In this document: positions 1-9,113 of the stretch, piece by piece
Layout: every line of letters starts with the position of its first letter
Numbering within the stretch: the first letter of the stretch is position 1
NCBI GenBank assembly: GCA_021286825.1
Contig: JAJTBP010000003.1
Coordinates: 1-47,764 of the forward strand
Reading direction: 5' to 3'
Origin: Marinilabiliales bacterium
GTDB taxonomy: Bacteria; Bacteroidota; Bacteroidia; Bacteroidales; Prolixibacteraceae
DNA: 47,764 nt
The notes under the pieces: generated by a model
Database searches by the model: none
What the model was told of the DNA's origin: nothing
What the model saw: only the letters and a program-made list of their open reading frames with translations
Translations under genes and position numbers: made by a program

Positions 1-122
1 GAGTCGGCCGTCGGATCGATGCCCACATAGGCAGTTGTCATCTCTTTGGCCAGTTGTTCTTCGAGTCCGGGCATCTTGTCATGGACCATGCCTCTCCAGG
101 AAAGTTCTTCTACGAAATTCAT
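1..122 (-). CDS. tyrS: Tyrosine--tRNA ligase, N-terminal fragment
   Basis: Only the first 40 or so residues lie in the window; the rest is beyond the left edge. The translation starts [19 protein letters not shown] and runs into [11 protein letters not shown], which I recognise as the conserved N-terminus of bacterial TyrRS (the [10 protein letters not shown] stretch leads into the HIGH-containing nucleotide-binding fold). The enzyme charges tRNA-Tyr in the cytoplasm. I chose the ATG at 122 because family members begin at this MNFVEEL; another in-frame ATG at 134 would add four residues. A Bacteroidota-type promoter lies just upstream. The gene is divergent from the secreted amidotransferase-like gene. 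Confidence 0.9.
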   Translation of the reverse strand, partial: MNFVEELSWRGMVHDKMPGLEEQLAKEMTTAYVGIDPTAD

Positions 123-144
123 TGTACACTTCATTTTTCGGCAG

Positions 145-175
145 CAAAAATAGCGCAATATTCCGGCAGGTGAAA
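145..175 (-). promoter_or_regulatory. Probable tyrS promoter
   Basis: Read on the - strand, 152-145 is TATTTTTG, an exact match to the Bacteroidota -7 consensus TAnnTTTG. Nineteen bases upstream, at 175-172, is TTTC, three of four bases of the -33 TTTG element. Transcription would start about 15-20 bases before the tyrS ATG. Confidence 0.5.
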
Positions 176-269
176 ATTCAATTGATAATCAGCTGAAGTT
201 TTCTGATCTTTGATTGCCATTTTCGTTTGTTCCTTCCGAAATGGCAGACCCATTTATTCCATCCATCTC

Positions 270-1352
270 ATGAGAAAGTCATTCCTTCATCCAAGATTTC
301 TACTGCTGCTCACCTTCTCCTTCCTGCTGACGTTTGCAGTCCAGGCAAAGCATCGTATCTACCTGCTGCATCCCACCGTTGGCAACATTGAAAACATGAT
401 GGATCTGATCAAGGAGCGGGTCATCGACATTCCGGATGCAGAATGGATTGGCCTGTATCATGCAAAGGAGACTTATGACTACAGCCTGTCGGAGAAATAT
501 ATCAAAGAGAAAGGCATCCAGCATTATACCCTGCAAAAGGTTGCTGCGGAACTGAATGTAAAGAATGTGTATGGAGAGAATGGATGTTCAACCCTTTTCC
601 GCGAGATCGTCCAGACCGGTGATGCCATCCTCTTTTTTGGCGGACCCGACATCCAACCGGCACTTTATGGAGAGAAGCAACATCTCCTGACTGAGGTTAC
701 CGACCCTTACCGCCACCTGATGGAGACCTCCTTGTTGTTTCATTTGGTGGGCGGAAGCCGCAATCCGGGATTTCACCCGCTGCTTGAGGCAAAACCAGGA
801 ATGATCGTCCGGGGATTCTGCCTCGGCATGCAGACCCTGAACGTCGCAGCAGGAGGCACTCTGATCCAAGACATTCCCACGGAGGTATACCATGTTTCGA
901 CAGCCGAAGGCATGCTGGCCATCGATCCGCAAAACCGGCACAGGAATTACAATACCCAACTCAACCCCGGTTGTGATCTCAGCTGGGGTATCCTCCATCC
1001 GGTTCGGGTGAAACAGTCTGGTTATCTTTTCCAGTTGTGCAAGGATGCCGGATTGAATCCTTATGTACTCACCTCACATCACCAGGCAGTGGGGAAGGTC
1101 GGAAAGGATCTGGAAATCATCGCCACCTCCATGGATGGTAAAATAGTTGAGGGATTGCAACACAAGAAATTCAAGGAGGTGGTAGGCGTTCAGTTTCACC
1201 CGGAACAGGCAGTCCTCTATCAACCGCAAGGACAATTCCGTATGACACCTGAGAACAGCTATTCTCCAAACGAAGTGTTGCTTCGGGAGCGGAGCCTCAA
1301 TTTCCACCGGGAATTTTGGAAAGACTTTTCAGCAAAAGTGATGGCGTTATAG
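270..1352 (+). CDS. Secreted class I glutamine amidotransferase-like hydrolase (peptidase C26 type)
   Basis: The protein has 360 residues from the ATG at 270. That start is preferred over an in-frame start at 210 because it gives a clean signal peptide: MRKS, a leucine-rich core, and AVQA before the predicted cleavage near residue 26. The rest resembles the gamma-glutamyl hydrolase/PuuD group of class I amidotransferases. It has FFGGPDIQPALYGE (the GG-D-P-YGE signature), a nucleophile elbow GFCLGMQ with Cys184, and VQFHPE with His310 and Glu312 completing the triad. Members cleave gamma-glutamyl bonds; the substrate here is unknown. Most relatives are cytoplasmic, so export is unusual. The last six bases overlap the end of the convergent CvpA gene. 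Confidence 0.8.
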   Translation: MRKSFLHPRFLLLLTFSFLLTFAVQAKHRIYLLHPTVGNIENMMDLIKERVIDIPDAEWIGLYHAKETYDYSLSEKYIKEKGIQHYTLQKVAAELNVKNVYGENGCSTLFREIVQTGDAILFFGGPDIQPALYGEKQHLLTEVTDPYRHLMETSLLFHLVGGSRNPGFHPLLEAKPGMIVRGFCLGMQTLNVAAGGTLIQDIPTEVYHVSTAEGMLAIDPQNRHRNYNTQLNPGCDLSWGILHPVRVKQSGYLFQLCKDAGLNPYVLTSHHQAVGKVGKDLEIIATSMDGKIVEGLQHKKFKEVVGVQFHPEQAVLYQPQGQFRMTPENSYSPNEVLLRERSLNFHREFWKDFSAKVMAL

Positions 1353-1880
1353 GGCCTTGGCATCAGGCTCACCTGATTTCTTTCCCGTCTCTTCCCGGTC
1401 GTCTTTTAAAAATGGAAAGAGATTGGGCGCCAGTCGCTCAATGGGTGCGTAGTATTTGGATTCCTTCTTCTCCTCCTTTGGGATGATTTTGAAATCGAAA
1501 GATTCGATCCGGGCGATGAGGTACATCAAAAAACTGAGGATGAATGCAGTTTTGATCAATCCGAAGACGGCACCCCCCAACCTGCTCAGGATACCCAGGG
1601 CAACTGCCTGAACAAATTTTTCCAGAATATTGGCAATCAGGTGGACCACAATCAGGACACTGAAGAAGATCAGAAGGAAAGCCACTACCTTGATGGTTCC
1701 GGGATGCCAGGAGACCAAGCCCGACAACCAGCCCCGGACCTGTCCGGAAAAATAGATGGCAGACAGGACACCCAGGATGATTGCAGCAACCGAGGCAAAT
1801 TCGACAAAAAAGCCTTTGACAAAGCCACGTACGGCTCCGGCAATCAAAAGGATGATGAGAATCAGGTCAACAATATTCAT
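1347..1880 (-). CDS. CvpA family inner-membrane protein
   Basis: The 177-residue protein has four hydrophobic segments (about residues 5-22, 26-46, 63-88 and 98-122) and a charged cytoplasmic-looking tail rich in Lys and Glu. The start MNIVDLILIILLIAGAVRG and the following GFVKGF turn are typical of CvpA/colicin V production proteins. These are small membrane proteins linked in Enterobacteria to colicin V export and, in later work, to envelope-stress tolerance; no enzymatic activity is established. The stop codon overlaps the end of the preceding + strand gene by six bases, so the two messages converge. It is divergent from the GH3-type synthetase gene across about 120 AT-rich bases. Confidence 0.85.
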   Translation of the reverse strand: MNIVDLILIILLIAGAVRGFVKGFFVEFASVAAIILGVLSAIYFSGQVRGWLSGLVSWHPGTIKVVAFLLIFFSVLIVVHLIANILEKFVQAVALGILSRLGGAVFGLIKTAFILSFLMYLIARIESFDFKIIPKEEKKESKYYAPIERLAPNLFPFLKDDREETGKKSGEPDAKAL

Positions 1881-2001
1881 GGATTTGGTGCTCGTTTAAG
1901 TCCGGATTAAAGTTAAAAATATAAATTTTGTCATCCTCCTGTTTCTGTAAAATTCGTAGTTTTAACCACAGCAACTGAACGGTGAAAACTATACCAGACT
2001 T

Positions 2002-3522
2002 ATGACCCTTGTCAATTCCATCATCTCCTGGATCAATTACAAGCGCATTTACCAGATCGAACTGTACCGCGAACATGCACGCGAGATTCAGGTGGAATTG
2101 CTTTTCGATCTCATCGGCTCAGCCAAAAACTGCGAGTGGGGCAAACGATTTGACTATGAATCCATGGGCTCACTGCGCGATTTCCAGGAACGGGTTCCCA
2201 TTTCGACCTATGAGCAGATAGAGCCCTTCATCAGTCAGATGATCGAAGGGAAAAAGAATGTATTGTGGCCAGGGGAGATCAAATGGTTTGCCAAATCCTC
2301 GGGTACCACCAACGCCAAAAGCAAATTCATCCCGGTATCCAAAGAATCACTCGACGAATGCCATTTCCAGGGAGGGAAGGATGTGCTGGCCATCTACTAC
2401 AAGAACTTCCCCGAGAATCGGGTCCTGACGGGGAAATGCCTTACCCTCGGTGGTAGCCATCGGGTCAACAGCATGAATCAAAACTCCTTTTACGGCGATT
2501 TGTCGGCCATCATGATCGAAAACCTCCCTTTCTGGACCGATTTTCATCGAACGCCACCCACCGAGATTGCCCTGATCGAGCAGTTCGAAAGGAAAATCGA
2601 CGAGATTGCCAAGACCACCGTACACGAGAATGTCACCTCTTTTGCCGGCGTTCCTTCCTGGAATCTGGTGCTGATGAAACACATCCTGGAGACCAGGGGT
2701 AAATCCAATCTGCTGGAGATCTGGCCCAACCTGGAGGTTTTTATCCATGGGGGGATTGCCTTTGAACCTTATCGGGAACAGTTTCAAAAACTGATTCCAT
2801 CCGAGAAAATGCAATACATGGAGACCTACAATGCCTCCGAAGGATTCTTTGCCATCCAGGACGATCCATCCTCTCCGGATATGCTGTTGATGCTCGATTA
2901 CGGGATTTTCTATGAATTCCTTCCCATGAGCGAAGTAGGTGCCGGGAAACCCAAAGCCTTGCCCTTGTGGGAAATTGAGACGGGTGTCCATTATGCCATC
3001 GTCATCTCCACAAATGGTGGATTGTGGCGCTACATGATCGGTGATACGGTCATGTTTACCCAAAAAGACCCCTACAAACTGAGGATTACGGGTCGCACCA
3101 AGCAATTTATCAATGCTTTCGGCGAGGAGCTGATCGTAGACAATGCTGAGAAAGCCCTTGTGGCTGCCTGTCGGGATACCGGTGCCATCATCCGGGAATT
3201 CAGCGCTGGACCCATCTTCATGAGTGATAAAAAGAAGAAGGGTTCACATGAGTGGCTGATCGAATTTGAGAAAGATCCCGACGATCTGGAGAAATTCGTG
3301 ACAACCCTTGATTTGAAACTGCAGGAGCTCAATTCGGATTATGAGGCGAAACGCTTCAGGAGTGTGACCCTTGAGCGACCCAAGGTGGTTGCCGCTGCTC
3401 AGGGGACCTTCCTTCAATGGATGCGGGAACGGGGCAAAGTGGGTGGACAGAACAAAGTACCCCGTCTCTCCAATAACCGGGATTATCTGGAAGAATTGTT
3501 GACCATCCACAATCGTCTGTAA
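2002..3522 (+). CDS. GH3-family acyl-acid--amido synthetase (GH3 auxin-responsive promoter family)
   Basis: The protein has 506 residues and covers the whole family length. GH3 proteins belong to the ANL adenylating superfamily. Plant members adenylate a carboxylic acid such as jasmonate or indole acetate and couple it to an amino acid. Visible signatures are the phosphate-binding motif SSGTTNAKSKFIP at about residue 99, the YNASEGFFA motif in the middle, LWRYMIGDTV, and GRTKQFINAFGEEL before the mobile C-terminal domain. There is no signal peptide, so it acts in the cytoplasm. Bacteroidota genomes often carry one such gene, but I know of no established substrate. The neighbours (CvpA, deoxynucleoside kinase) give no clue. 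Confidence 0.88.
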   Translation: MTLVNSIISWINYKRIYQIELYREHAREIQVELLFDLIGSAKNCEWGKRFDYESMGSLRDFQERVPISTYEQIEPFISQMIEGKKNVLWPGEIKWFAKSSGTTNAKSKFIPVSKESLDECHFQGGKDVLAIYYKNFPENRVLTGKCLTLGGSHRVNSMNQNSFYGDLSAIMIENLPFWTDFHRTPPTEIALIEQFERKIDEIAKTTVHENVTSFAGVPSWNLVLMKHILETRGKSNLLEIWPNLEVFIHGGIAFEPYREQFQKLIPSEKMQYMETYNASEGFFAIQDDPSSPDMLLMLDYGIFYEFLPMSEVGAGKPKALPLWEIETGVHYAIVISTNGGLWRYMIGDTVMFTQKDPYKLRITGRTKQFINAFGEELIVDNAEKALVAACRDTGAIIREFSAGPIFMSDKKKKGSHEWLIEFEKDPDDLEKFVTTLDLKLQELNSDYEAKRFRSVTLERPKVVAAAQGTFLQWMRERGKVGGQNKVPRLSNNRDYLEELLTIHNRL

Positions 3523-3575
3523 ACTTTTTTCCGGTCATCCGCGAAAATGAGATCGGTTGTTTCCGTTGCAAACAC

Positions 3576-3583
3576 TATTTTTG
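3576..3583 (+). promoter_or_regulatory. Possible -7 element for the deoxynucleoside kinase gene
   Basis: TATTTTTG matches TAnnTTTG exactly and lies in the gap after the GH3-type gene. A good -33 TTTG at the usual spacing is missing: the nearest TTG is 16 bases upstream. The implied leader is about 105 bases. Confidence 0.3.
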
Positions 3584-3694
3584 ATTCGTTCATTTTCCTG
3601 CAGGAGGGAACCCTTAACCCAGACTGCCTATGAGGGACCTGACCGATAATTGTTTCGATAAATCATTAACATACAATAAAATAAAACCATTGGC

Positions 3695-4330
3695 ATGAAA
3701 AAGGAACAAGGAGGCATGCACATTGCCATTGCCGGAAACATCGGAGCCGGCAAGACAACCCTCACCCGCCTTCTGGCGAAACATTATGGCTGGGAGGCAC
3801 ACTACGAGGATGTGGAGGCCAATCCCTATCTCGACGATTTTTACCACGACATGCTTCGCTGGTCATTCAATCTGCAGGTCTATTTCCTGAATTCCAGATT
3901 CAGCCAGGTACTCGATTTCAGGGAGAGTGGCAAAACGGTCATTCAGGATCGTACCATTTACGAGGATGCCGAAATCTTCGCCCCCAATCTGCATGAGATG
4001 GGTCTGATGAGTTCCAGGGATTTTGCCAATTACCACCAATTGTTCAACCTGATGAGCCGGCTGATCAAGGCCCCGACCCTGATGATCTACCTGCGGGCTA
4101 CGGTACCCACCCTGGTGAACAACATCCAGAAGCGGGGACGAGATTACGAAAACAGCATTCGGCTGGATTATCTCAGTCAGCTGAATCAACGATATGAAGC
4201 GTGGGCTTCGAAATACACCCTCGGAAAAATGCTGATCGTCAATGTCGACAATGTAAACTTCGAAGCCAACCAAGAGGATCTGGCCAAGATCATTGACCGG
4301 ATCAATGCCCAGTTCCATGGTCTTTTTTGA
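3695..4330 (+). CDS. Deoxynucleoside kinase (dNK/dGK family)
   Basis: The 211-residue cytoplasmic enzyme phosphorylates deoxynucleosides for dNTP salvage. The P-loop GNIGAGKTT (residues 14-22) follows the first strand MHIAIA. The family DRS-type motif appears as QDRTIYEDAEIF with Asp85-Arg86, and the LID region has QKRGRDYE arginines. The size fits the deoxyadenosine/deoxyguanosine kinase group rather than thymidine kinase. I used the ATG at 3695, which follows an A-rich leader. A second ATG at 3716 starts exactly at the family core and has AAGGAGG one base in front, too close for a good ribosome site, so it is less likely but possible. Confidence 0.88.
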   Translation: MKKEQGGMHIAIAGNIGAGKTTLTRLLAKHYGWEAHYEDVEANPYLDDFYHDMLRWSFNLQVYFLNSRFSQVLDFRESGKTVIQDRTIYEDAEIFAPNLHEMGLMSSRDFANYHQLFNLMSRLIKAPTLMIYLRATVPTLVNNIQKRGRDYENSIRLDYLSQLNQRYEAWASKYTLGKMLIVNVDNVNFEANQEDLAKIIDRINAQFHGLF

Positions 4331-4491
4331 ATCTTCCATCGGCTGTCCTGCCGGAAAGATGTGACCTTTGGAGCCAAAACACCCGGTATTCAGGCCTGTT
4401 TTTCAGTCCGGAATCCTGTATGACGATTGTTAGGAATTGTCTGAAAATGGAATTGTAATTTTCACCTATCAATACCATTACCCGGGTCATT

Positions 4492-6069
4492 ATGGACAAT
4501 ACCATTTTTTTCAATTACGGGGAGGACCGGATGACGGTCGGACTGGCCCTCAAGATCGCTTCCGGAGAGGTGAAAGGCCGGATTTCCCAAAGTGCTGGCC
4601 GGTTGATAGAGGCCGGAAGGCGGCGCGTTGAGGAGATCGTTCAGGATCATTTGAACGTCTATGGCATCAACACGGGCTTCGGGCCCCTCTGTACCACCAT
4701 CATCTCCGAAAGTGACACAAAGAAACTGCAGTCCAACATCCTGAAAAGCCACAGCGTGGGTGTGGGAGATCCCATTTCTCCCGAATTGTCCAAGCTGATG
4801 ATGATTCTAAAGGTGCATGCCCTCTCCATGGGCTATTCGGGAATTGCCCTCTCAACGCTGGAAAGAATCTGCTGGCACATTGACCAGGATGTGCTGCCGG
4901 TCGTCCCATCCCAGGGTTCTGTCGGCGCCTCGGGTGATCTTGCCCCCCTTTCTCATCTTTTCCTTCCATTGATTGGTTGTGGTGAAGTTTTCCACAGAGG
5001 CGTCCGGACCGATATGGCTTCCGTCCTTCAGGAATCCGGAATGACCCCGTTGGAATTGGGCGCGAAGGAGGGACTTGCACTGATCAACGGGACCCAATTC
5101 ATTGCGGCTCATGCGGTGAAAGCCATCGAACGGCTTCAGAATTGTCTCGACAATGCCGATCTGATTGCGGCCATGAACCTCGAAGCCATGCTGGGTTCCG
5201 TGCGAACCTTTACCGAAGAGCTGCATCAGCTGAGGGCCTACCAGGGAACACTTTATGTGGCAGGACGCATGCGTACCCTACTGGAGGGTTCGGAAATGGT
5301 ACTGTCCCATAAAAATTGCACCCGCGTACAGGATCCCTATTCCATCCGTTGCATACCTCAGGTCCATGGCGCTTCCCGGAACGCTTATCTCCACCTGAAG
5401 GAGATGCTACACATCGAATTGAATTCCGTCACCGATAATCCCATCCTCCTGAGAGATGGCACCACGGTCTCCGGCGGTAACTTTCATGGGCAACCCATTG
5501 CCCTGCCATTGGATTATGCCTCCGTGGCAGCTGCCGAACTGGGCAACATTGCCGACAGAAGGATCTATCTCTCCCTCAAAGACACCATTCCGGGCTTACC
5601 CAAGCTGCTGATGCGCGAGACGGGCCTCAACTCCGGGTTTATGATCCCGCAATACACCACGGCAGCATTGGTGAGCGAAAACAAATCCCTTTGCTTCCCA
5701 GCCTCTGCCGATAGCATTCCGACCTCGCTGGGACAGGAGGATCATGTGAGCATGGGATCCATCAGCGCAAGGAAACTGTTGATGATCCTGGACAATCTGG
5801 AGAAAATCCAGGGCATCGAACTTTTTTGCGCAGCCCAGGGGTTCGACTTCCGCAAACCACTTCGTTCCGGTGAAATCATAGAAGGCTGTCATGATCTGAT
5901 CAGGAATTATGTCCCCTTCGCGGAGAGTGACCATGTGATGTCGGAGGAGATGAACAAAGCCATCTGGCTGGTCAAAAGCAAGTCGTTGGTCAGATGCTCC
6001 AGTGAAGTGGCAGAAAATCATGGAATAAATTTTAAAAATGAAACGGATGAACTATTCGGAATTTATTGA
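4492..6069 (+). CDS. hutH: Histidine ammonia-lyase
   Basis: First enzyme of histidine degradation: it removes ammonia from L-histidine to give urocanate, in the cytoplasm as a homotetramer. The protein has 525 residues, slightly longer than the usual 500-510. The hallmark [14 protein letters not shown] carries Ala146-Ser147-Gly148, the triad that cyclises to the MIO electrophile. Further family stretches are INTGFGPL near the N-terminus, [16 protein letters not shown], and TDNPIL followed by GGNFHGQP. The start is the only good ATG near the family N-terminus. Its last 32 bases overlap hutU, which suggests translational coupling. No Hut repressor gene is nearby. Confidence 0.96.
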   Translation: MDNTIFFNYGEDRMTVGLALKIASGEVKGRISQSAGRLIEAGRRRVEEIVQDHLNVYGINTGFGPLCTTIISESDTKKLQSNILKSHSVGVGDPISPELSKLMMILKVHALSMGYSGIALSTLERICWHIDQDVLPVVPSQGSVGASGDLAPLSHLFLPLIGCGEVFHRGVRTDMASVLQESGMTPLELGAKEGLALINGTQFIAAHAVKAIERLQNCLDNADLIAAMNLEAMLGSVRTFTEELHQLRAYQGTLYVAGRMRTLLEGSEMVLSHKNCTRVQDPYSIRCIPQVHGASRNAYLHLKEMLHIELNSVTDNPILLRDGTTVSGGNFHGQPIALPLDYASVAAAELGNIADRRIYLSLKDTIPGLPKLLMRETGLNSGFMIPQYTTAALVSENKSLCFPASADSIPTSLGQEDHVSMGSISARKLLMILDNLEKIQGIELFCAAQGFDFRKPLRSGEIIEGCHDLIRNYVPFAESDHVMSEEMNKAIWLVKSKSLVRCSSEVAENHGINFKNETDELFGIY

Positions 6070-7717
6070 GAAATATGCGGCTCATCCCCATTACCGGGCC
6101 CCGCGTGGTCACCAGTTGAATGCCCTTTCCTGGCAGACGGAGGCACCCTTGCGGATGCTACTGAACAACCTGGACCAGGAAGTGGCTGAGAATCCCGAAG
6201 AGTTGGTGGTCTATGGAGGTACAGGTCAGGCCGCCAGAAACCGGTCGGCTCTGGAACAGATCATCCGTTCGCTGCTGACACTCGATGAGAACCACTCCTT
6301 GCTTGTGCAATCCGGGAAGCCGGTCGGCATCGTCAGAACCCATCCCTCCGCTCCCCGCGTGTTGATTGCCAACAGCAACCTGGTTCCGGCGTGGGCTACC
6401 TGGGAGAATTTTGAAAGATTGAAAGCCGACGGATTGATGATGTATGGACAGATGACCGCGGGTAGTTGGATTTACATCGGCAGTCAGGGGATTCTGCAGG
6501 GCACTTACGAGACCTTTGCCGCTTGCGGTGAGAAATATTTCGGGGGATCGCTGAAACACAAGTTGCTGGTGTCAGGCGGCCTGGGTGGCATGGGCGGCGC
6601 TCAGCCATTGGCAGCGACCATGGCAGGAGCCACCTTTCTGGGTGTCGATGTGAATCCGGAGAGAATCGGCAAAAGGGTGTCGACGGGCTACCTGGACAAG
6701 ATGTCGTTCTCCTACCGGGAGGCGATGGATTGGGTCATGGAGGCCAAAGCAAAGGGAGAGACGCTTTCAGTTGGGCTGGTCGGTGACATTGGCGATACGC
6801 TGGCGCAAATTTTGAACGACGGAATCATCCCGGATGTGCTAACCGACCAGACTTCGGCCCATGATCCTTTGTTCGGATACATACCCAATGGCCTGACCCT
6901 GGCAGAAGCCGCTGATTTGAGAAAGGCCGATCCGGATGGTTATAGGAGTCGATCCTTGAAGAGTATGGCCCGTCATGTTGGACTGATGCTGAAACTCCAG
7001 GAAAAGGGCAGCATCACTTTTGACTATGGCAACAACCTTCGTGAGATGGCGCGGCTGGGTGGCGAACCCAATGCCTATTCCTTCGACGGGTTTACCCCAA
7101 AGTTCATCCGGCCTTTGTTCTGTGAAGGCAAGGGACCTTTCAGGTGGGCAGCCCTTTCGGGCGACCCGGAGGACATCTTTACGACAGACAAGGCTCTGAT
7201 CGAAGCCTTTCCGGAAAATATACACATGATCAACTGGCTCAAAAAGGCAAGGGAACGGGTCTCTTTCCAGGGATTGCCCTCCAGAATCTGTTGGCTCGGA
7301 TTGGGAGAAAGAGAAAAAGCCGGACTGATCTTCAATGATCTGGTGAGAAACGGCAAGGTCAAGGCCCCAATCGTAATTGGACGCGACCATCTGGATTGTG
7401 GTTCCGTGGCTTCTCCGAATCGTGAGACCGAAAAAATGAAGGATGGCAGCGATGCGGTATCCGACTGGCCTTTGCTCAACCTCATGTCCAATACGGCAGG
7501 CGGGGCTACCTGGGTCTCGTTTCACCATGGAGGAGGTGTAGGCATCGGTTATTCGCAACATGCCGGCATGGTGGTGCTGGCCGATGGCACCGATCGGGCC
7601 GACGATTGCATCCGTAGGGTGCTCTACAACGATCCGGCCATGGGAGTCTTCCGACACCATGATGCCGGCTATGAAAAAGCAACCGAAGTGCTTCATCACT
7701 TTGGCATGGAGTTGTAA
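6038..7717 (+). CDS. hutU: Urocanate hydratase
   Basis: Second step of histidine use: it adds water to urocanate to give 4-imidazolone-5-propionate, using tightly bound NAD+. The protein has 559 residues, a normal length for the family. Recognisable blocks are [12 protein letters not shown] at the N-terminus, the glycine-rich NAD-binding run [23 protein letters not shown], and the active-site stretch [14 protein letters not shown] with Cys418, which corresponds to catalytic Cys410 of the Pseudomonas enzyme. [16 protein letters not shown] closes the core. The start at 6038 follows an A/T-rich leader inside the end of hutH; an ATG three codons later (6047) is an alternative. hutI begins about 20 bases after its stop. 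Confidence 0.96.
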   Translation: MKRMNYSEFIEKYAAHPHYRAPRGHQLNALSWQTEAPLRMLLNNLDQEVAENPEELVVYGGTGQAARNRSALEQIIRSLLTLDENHSLLVQSGKPVGIVRTHPSAPRVLIANSNLVPAWATWENFERLKADGLMMYGQMTAGSWIYIGSQGILQGTYETFAACGEKYFGGSLKHKLLVSGGLGGMGGAQPLAATMAGATFLGVDVNPERIGKRVSTGYLDKMSFSYREAMDWVMEAKAKGETLSVGLVGDIGDTLAQILNDGIIPDVLTDQTSAHDPLFGYIPNGLTLAEAADLRKADPDGYRSRSLKSMARHVGLMLKLQEKGSITFDYGNNLREMARLGGEPNAYSFDGFTPKFIRPLFCEGKGPFRWAALSGDPEDIFTTDKALIEAFPENIHMINWLKKARERVSFQGLPSRICWLGLGEREKAGLIFNDLVRNGKVKAPIVIGRDHLDCGSVASPNRETEKMKDGSDAVSDWPLLNLMSNTAGGATWVSFHHGGGVGIGYSQHAGMVVLADGTDRADDCIRRVLYNDPAMGVFRHHDAGYEKATEVLHHFGMEL

Positions 7718-7738
7718 CCTGATGAATCCTGGCAAGTG

Positions 7739-8992
7739 ATGATGGAAAATAAATCTGGCCTCTTCCTGACCGGTCCCTTTCGACAACTGTTGACGATGGA
7801 CAACCTTCCGCTCAAGGGAGCACTCCCTGATGAATCGCTCGAATGGATCGGGGATGCCGGCATGGTATACCAAAACGGAGTCATCCTGGAGGTTGGCAAT
7901 TACAAGGCCTTGCAAAGGAAATACGACCCTGGTCATCTGATCTTGCAACACATGGCGGAAGAGACCGTAGCCCTTCCAGGCTTCCTTGATGCCCATACCC
8001 ATCTGATTTGGGCCGGCAGCAGGGCAAATGATTACGCCCATCGTCTGCAGGGGATGAGCTATACCGAGATTGCCAAAACAGGCGGAGGCATCATGCAAAC
8101 GGTCCTGCAGACGAGAGAGGCCTCGGATCTATACTTGAAGGACCATCTGAAACAACGCCTCAATCGACAACTGAAGAACGGTGTTACGACCACCGAGGTG
8201 AAGAGCGGTTACGCCCTGCAAACCGAGGGAGAACTCAGATTGCTGAGAATCATCGCCGAAGTCAACAAAGAACACCCATCAGACCTGATCTCTACCTGTT
8301 TGGCGGCACATGTCCGGCCTCGGGATTTTGACGGAAGTCCAGCCGATTATCTGGAATGCCTCGTTCGGGACCTTTTGCCTCAGGTGAAGCGGGAGAGACT
8401 CTCCAGTCGTGTCGACATCTTCGTTGAGGAGGGTGCATTCAACAAGACAGATGCCGCACGCTATCTCAAATCCGCAAGGGCGATGGGCTTTGATCTGGTG
8501 GTCCATGGAGAACAGTTTTCTTCGGGAGGCGTCTCCCTTGCCATCGGTCTTGGGGCCAAGAGCGTGGATCATCTTGAAAACATTAGGCCATCCACCATCA
8601 AAAAACTGGCCGGATCCTCCGTGGTGGCCCTCGTCCTACCGGGAGCTTCTATGGGATTGGGATGTGGTTATGCTCCTGCAAGAAAACTGCTCGATGCAGG
8701 TTGTTCCGTTGCCATGGCTTCCGATTGGAATCCAGGATCGGCCCCCATGGGAGACCTGATCGTGCAAACTGCTTTGTTGGGAACAGCCGAAAAACTATCG
8801 ATGGCCGAGCAGTTGGCGGGCATTACCTTTCGGGCAGCAGCTGCCTTGTCGACCCCAGATCGTGGTGTACTACGCAAGGGAATGGTGGCCGACTTTTCCC
8901 TCTTCCCGACCGGAGACTTCAGAGAAATCCTCTACCATCAGGGCCAGTTAAAACCATCATCTGTATGGAAAGATGGAGTCCGGGTCATTTGA
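7739..8992 (+). CDS. hutI: Imidazolonepropionase
   Basis: Third step of the Hut pathway: it hydrolyses 4-imidazolone-5-propionate to N-formimino-L-glutamate. It is an amidohydrolase-superfamily metalloenzyme of 417 residues. The metal site is visible as the HxH of GFLDAHTHLIWAGSR (His86, His88), VHGEQF (His256) and MASDWNPGS (Asp329). The substrate-binding block TGGGIMQTV, and TEVKSGYAL in the middle, are also typical. A GTG at 7736 directly precedes two ATG codons; I chose the first ATG. It is co-directional and tightly spaced with hutH and hutU. The next gene, ftcD, has its own promoter overlapping the end of this one. Confidence 0.95.
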   Translation: MMENKSGLFLTGPFRQLLTMDNLPLKGALPDESLEWIGDAGMVYQNGVILEVGNYKALQRKYDPGHLILQHMAEETVALPGFLDAHTHLIWAGSRANDYAHRLQGMSYTEIAKTGGGIMQTVLQTREASDLYLKDHLKQRLNRQLKNGVTTTEVKSGYALQTEGELRLLRIIAEVNKEHPSDLISTCLAAHVRPRDFDGSPADYLECLVRDLLPQVKRERLSSRVDIFVEEGAFNKTDAARYLKSARAMGFDLVVHGEQFSSGGVSLAIGLGAKSVDHLENIRPSTIKKLAGSSVVALVLPGASMGLGCGYAPARKLLDAGCSVAMASDWNPGSAPMGDLIVQTALLGTAEKLSMAEQLAGITFRAAAALSTPDRGVLRKGMVADFSLFPTGDFREILYHQGQLKPSSVWKDGVRVI

Positions 8993-9018
8993 TTCGATAC
9001 AAATAACTGCTAAATTTG
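8988..9018 (+). promoter_or_regulatory. Promoter of ftcD
   Basis: TTTG at 8988-8991, a spacer of 19 bases, then TAAATTTG at 9011-9018. Both elements match the Bacteroidota housekeeping promoter exactly and at the correct distance. The -33 element overlaps the last codons of hutI. The implied leader before the ftcD ATG at 9114 is close to 90 bases. Confidence 0.65.
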
Positions 9019-9113
9019 AAGGATAGGTACGGTGGATAGTCAAAGCATTCGTTCCCAAACAAATCCGGCCATCATCCGAATTGTCACCAGATTCGCCAAC
9101 AAAGAAACTGTAT

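Noticed and set aside
1920-1930. ATAAATTTTG as a promoter for the GH3-type gene
   Set aside because: One base off TAnnTTTG and no TTTG within 19-21 bases upstream; such AT-rich matches are expected by chance.
6839-8098. 419-codon open frame on the - strand across hutU and hutI
   Set aside because: It spans two well-conserved genes and their junction on the other strand and has no motif of its own.
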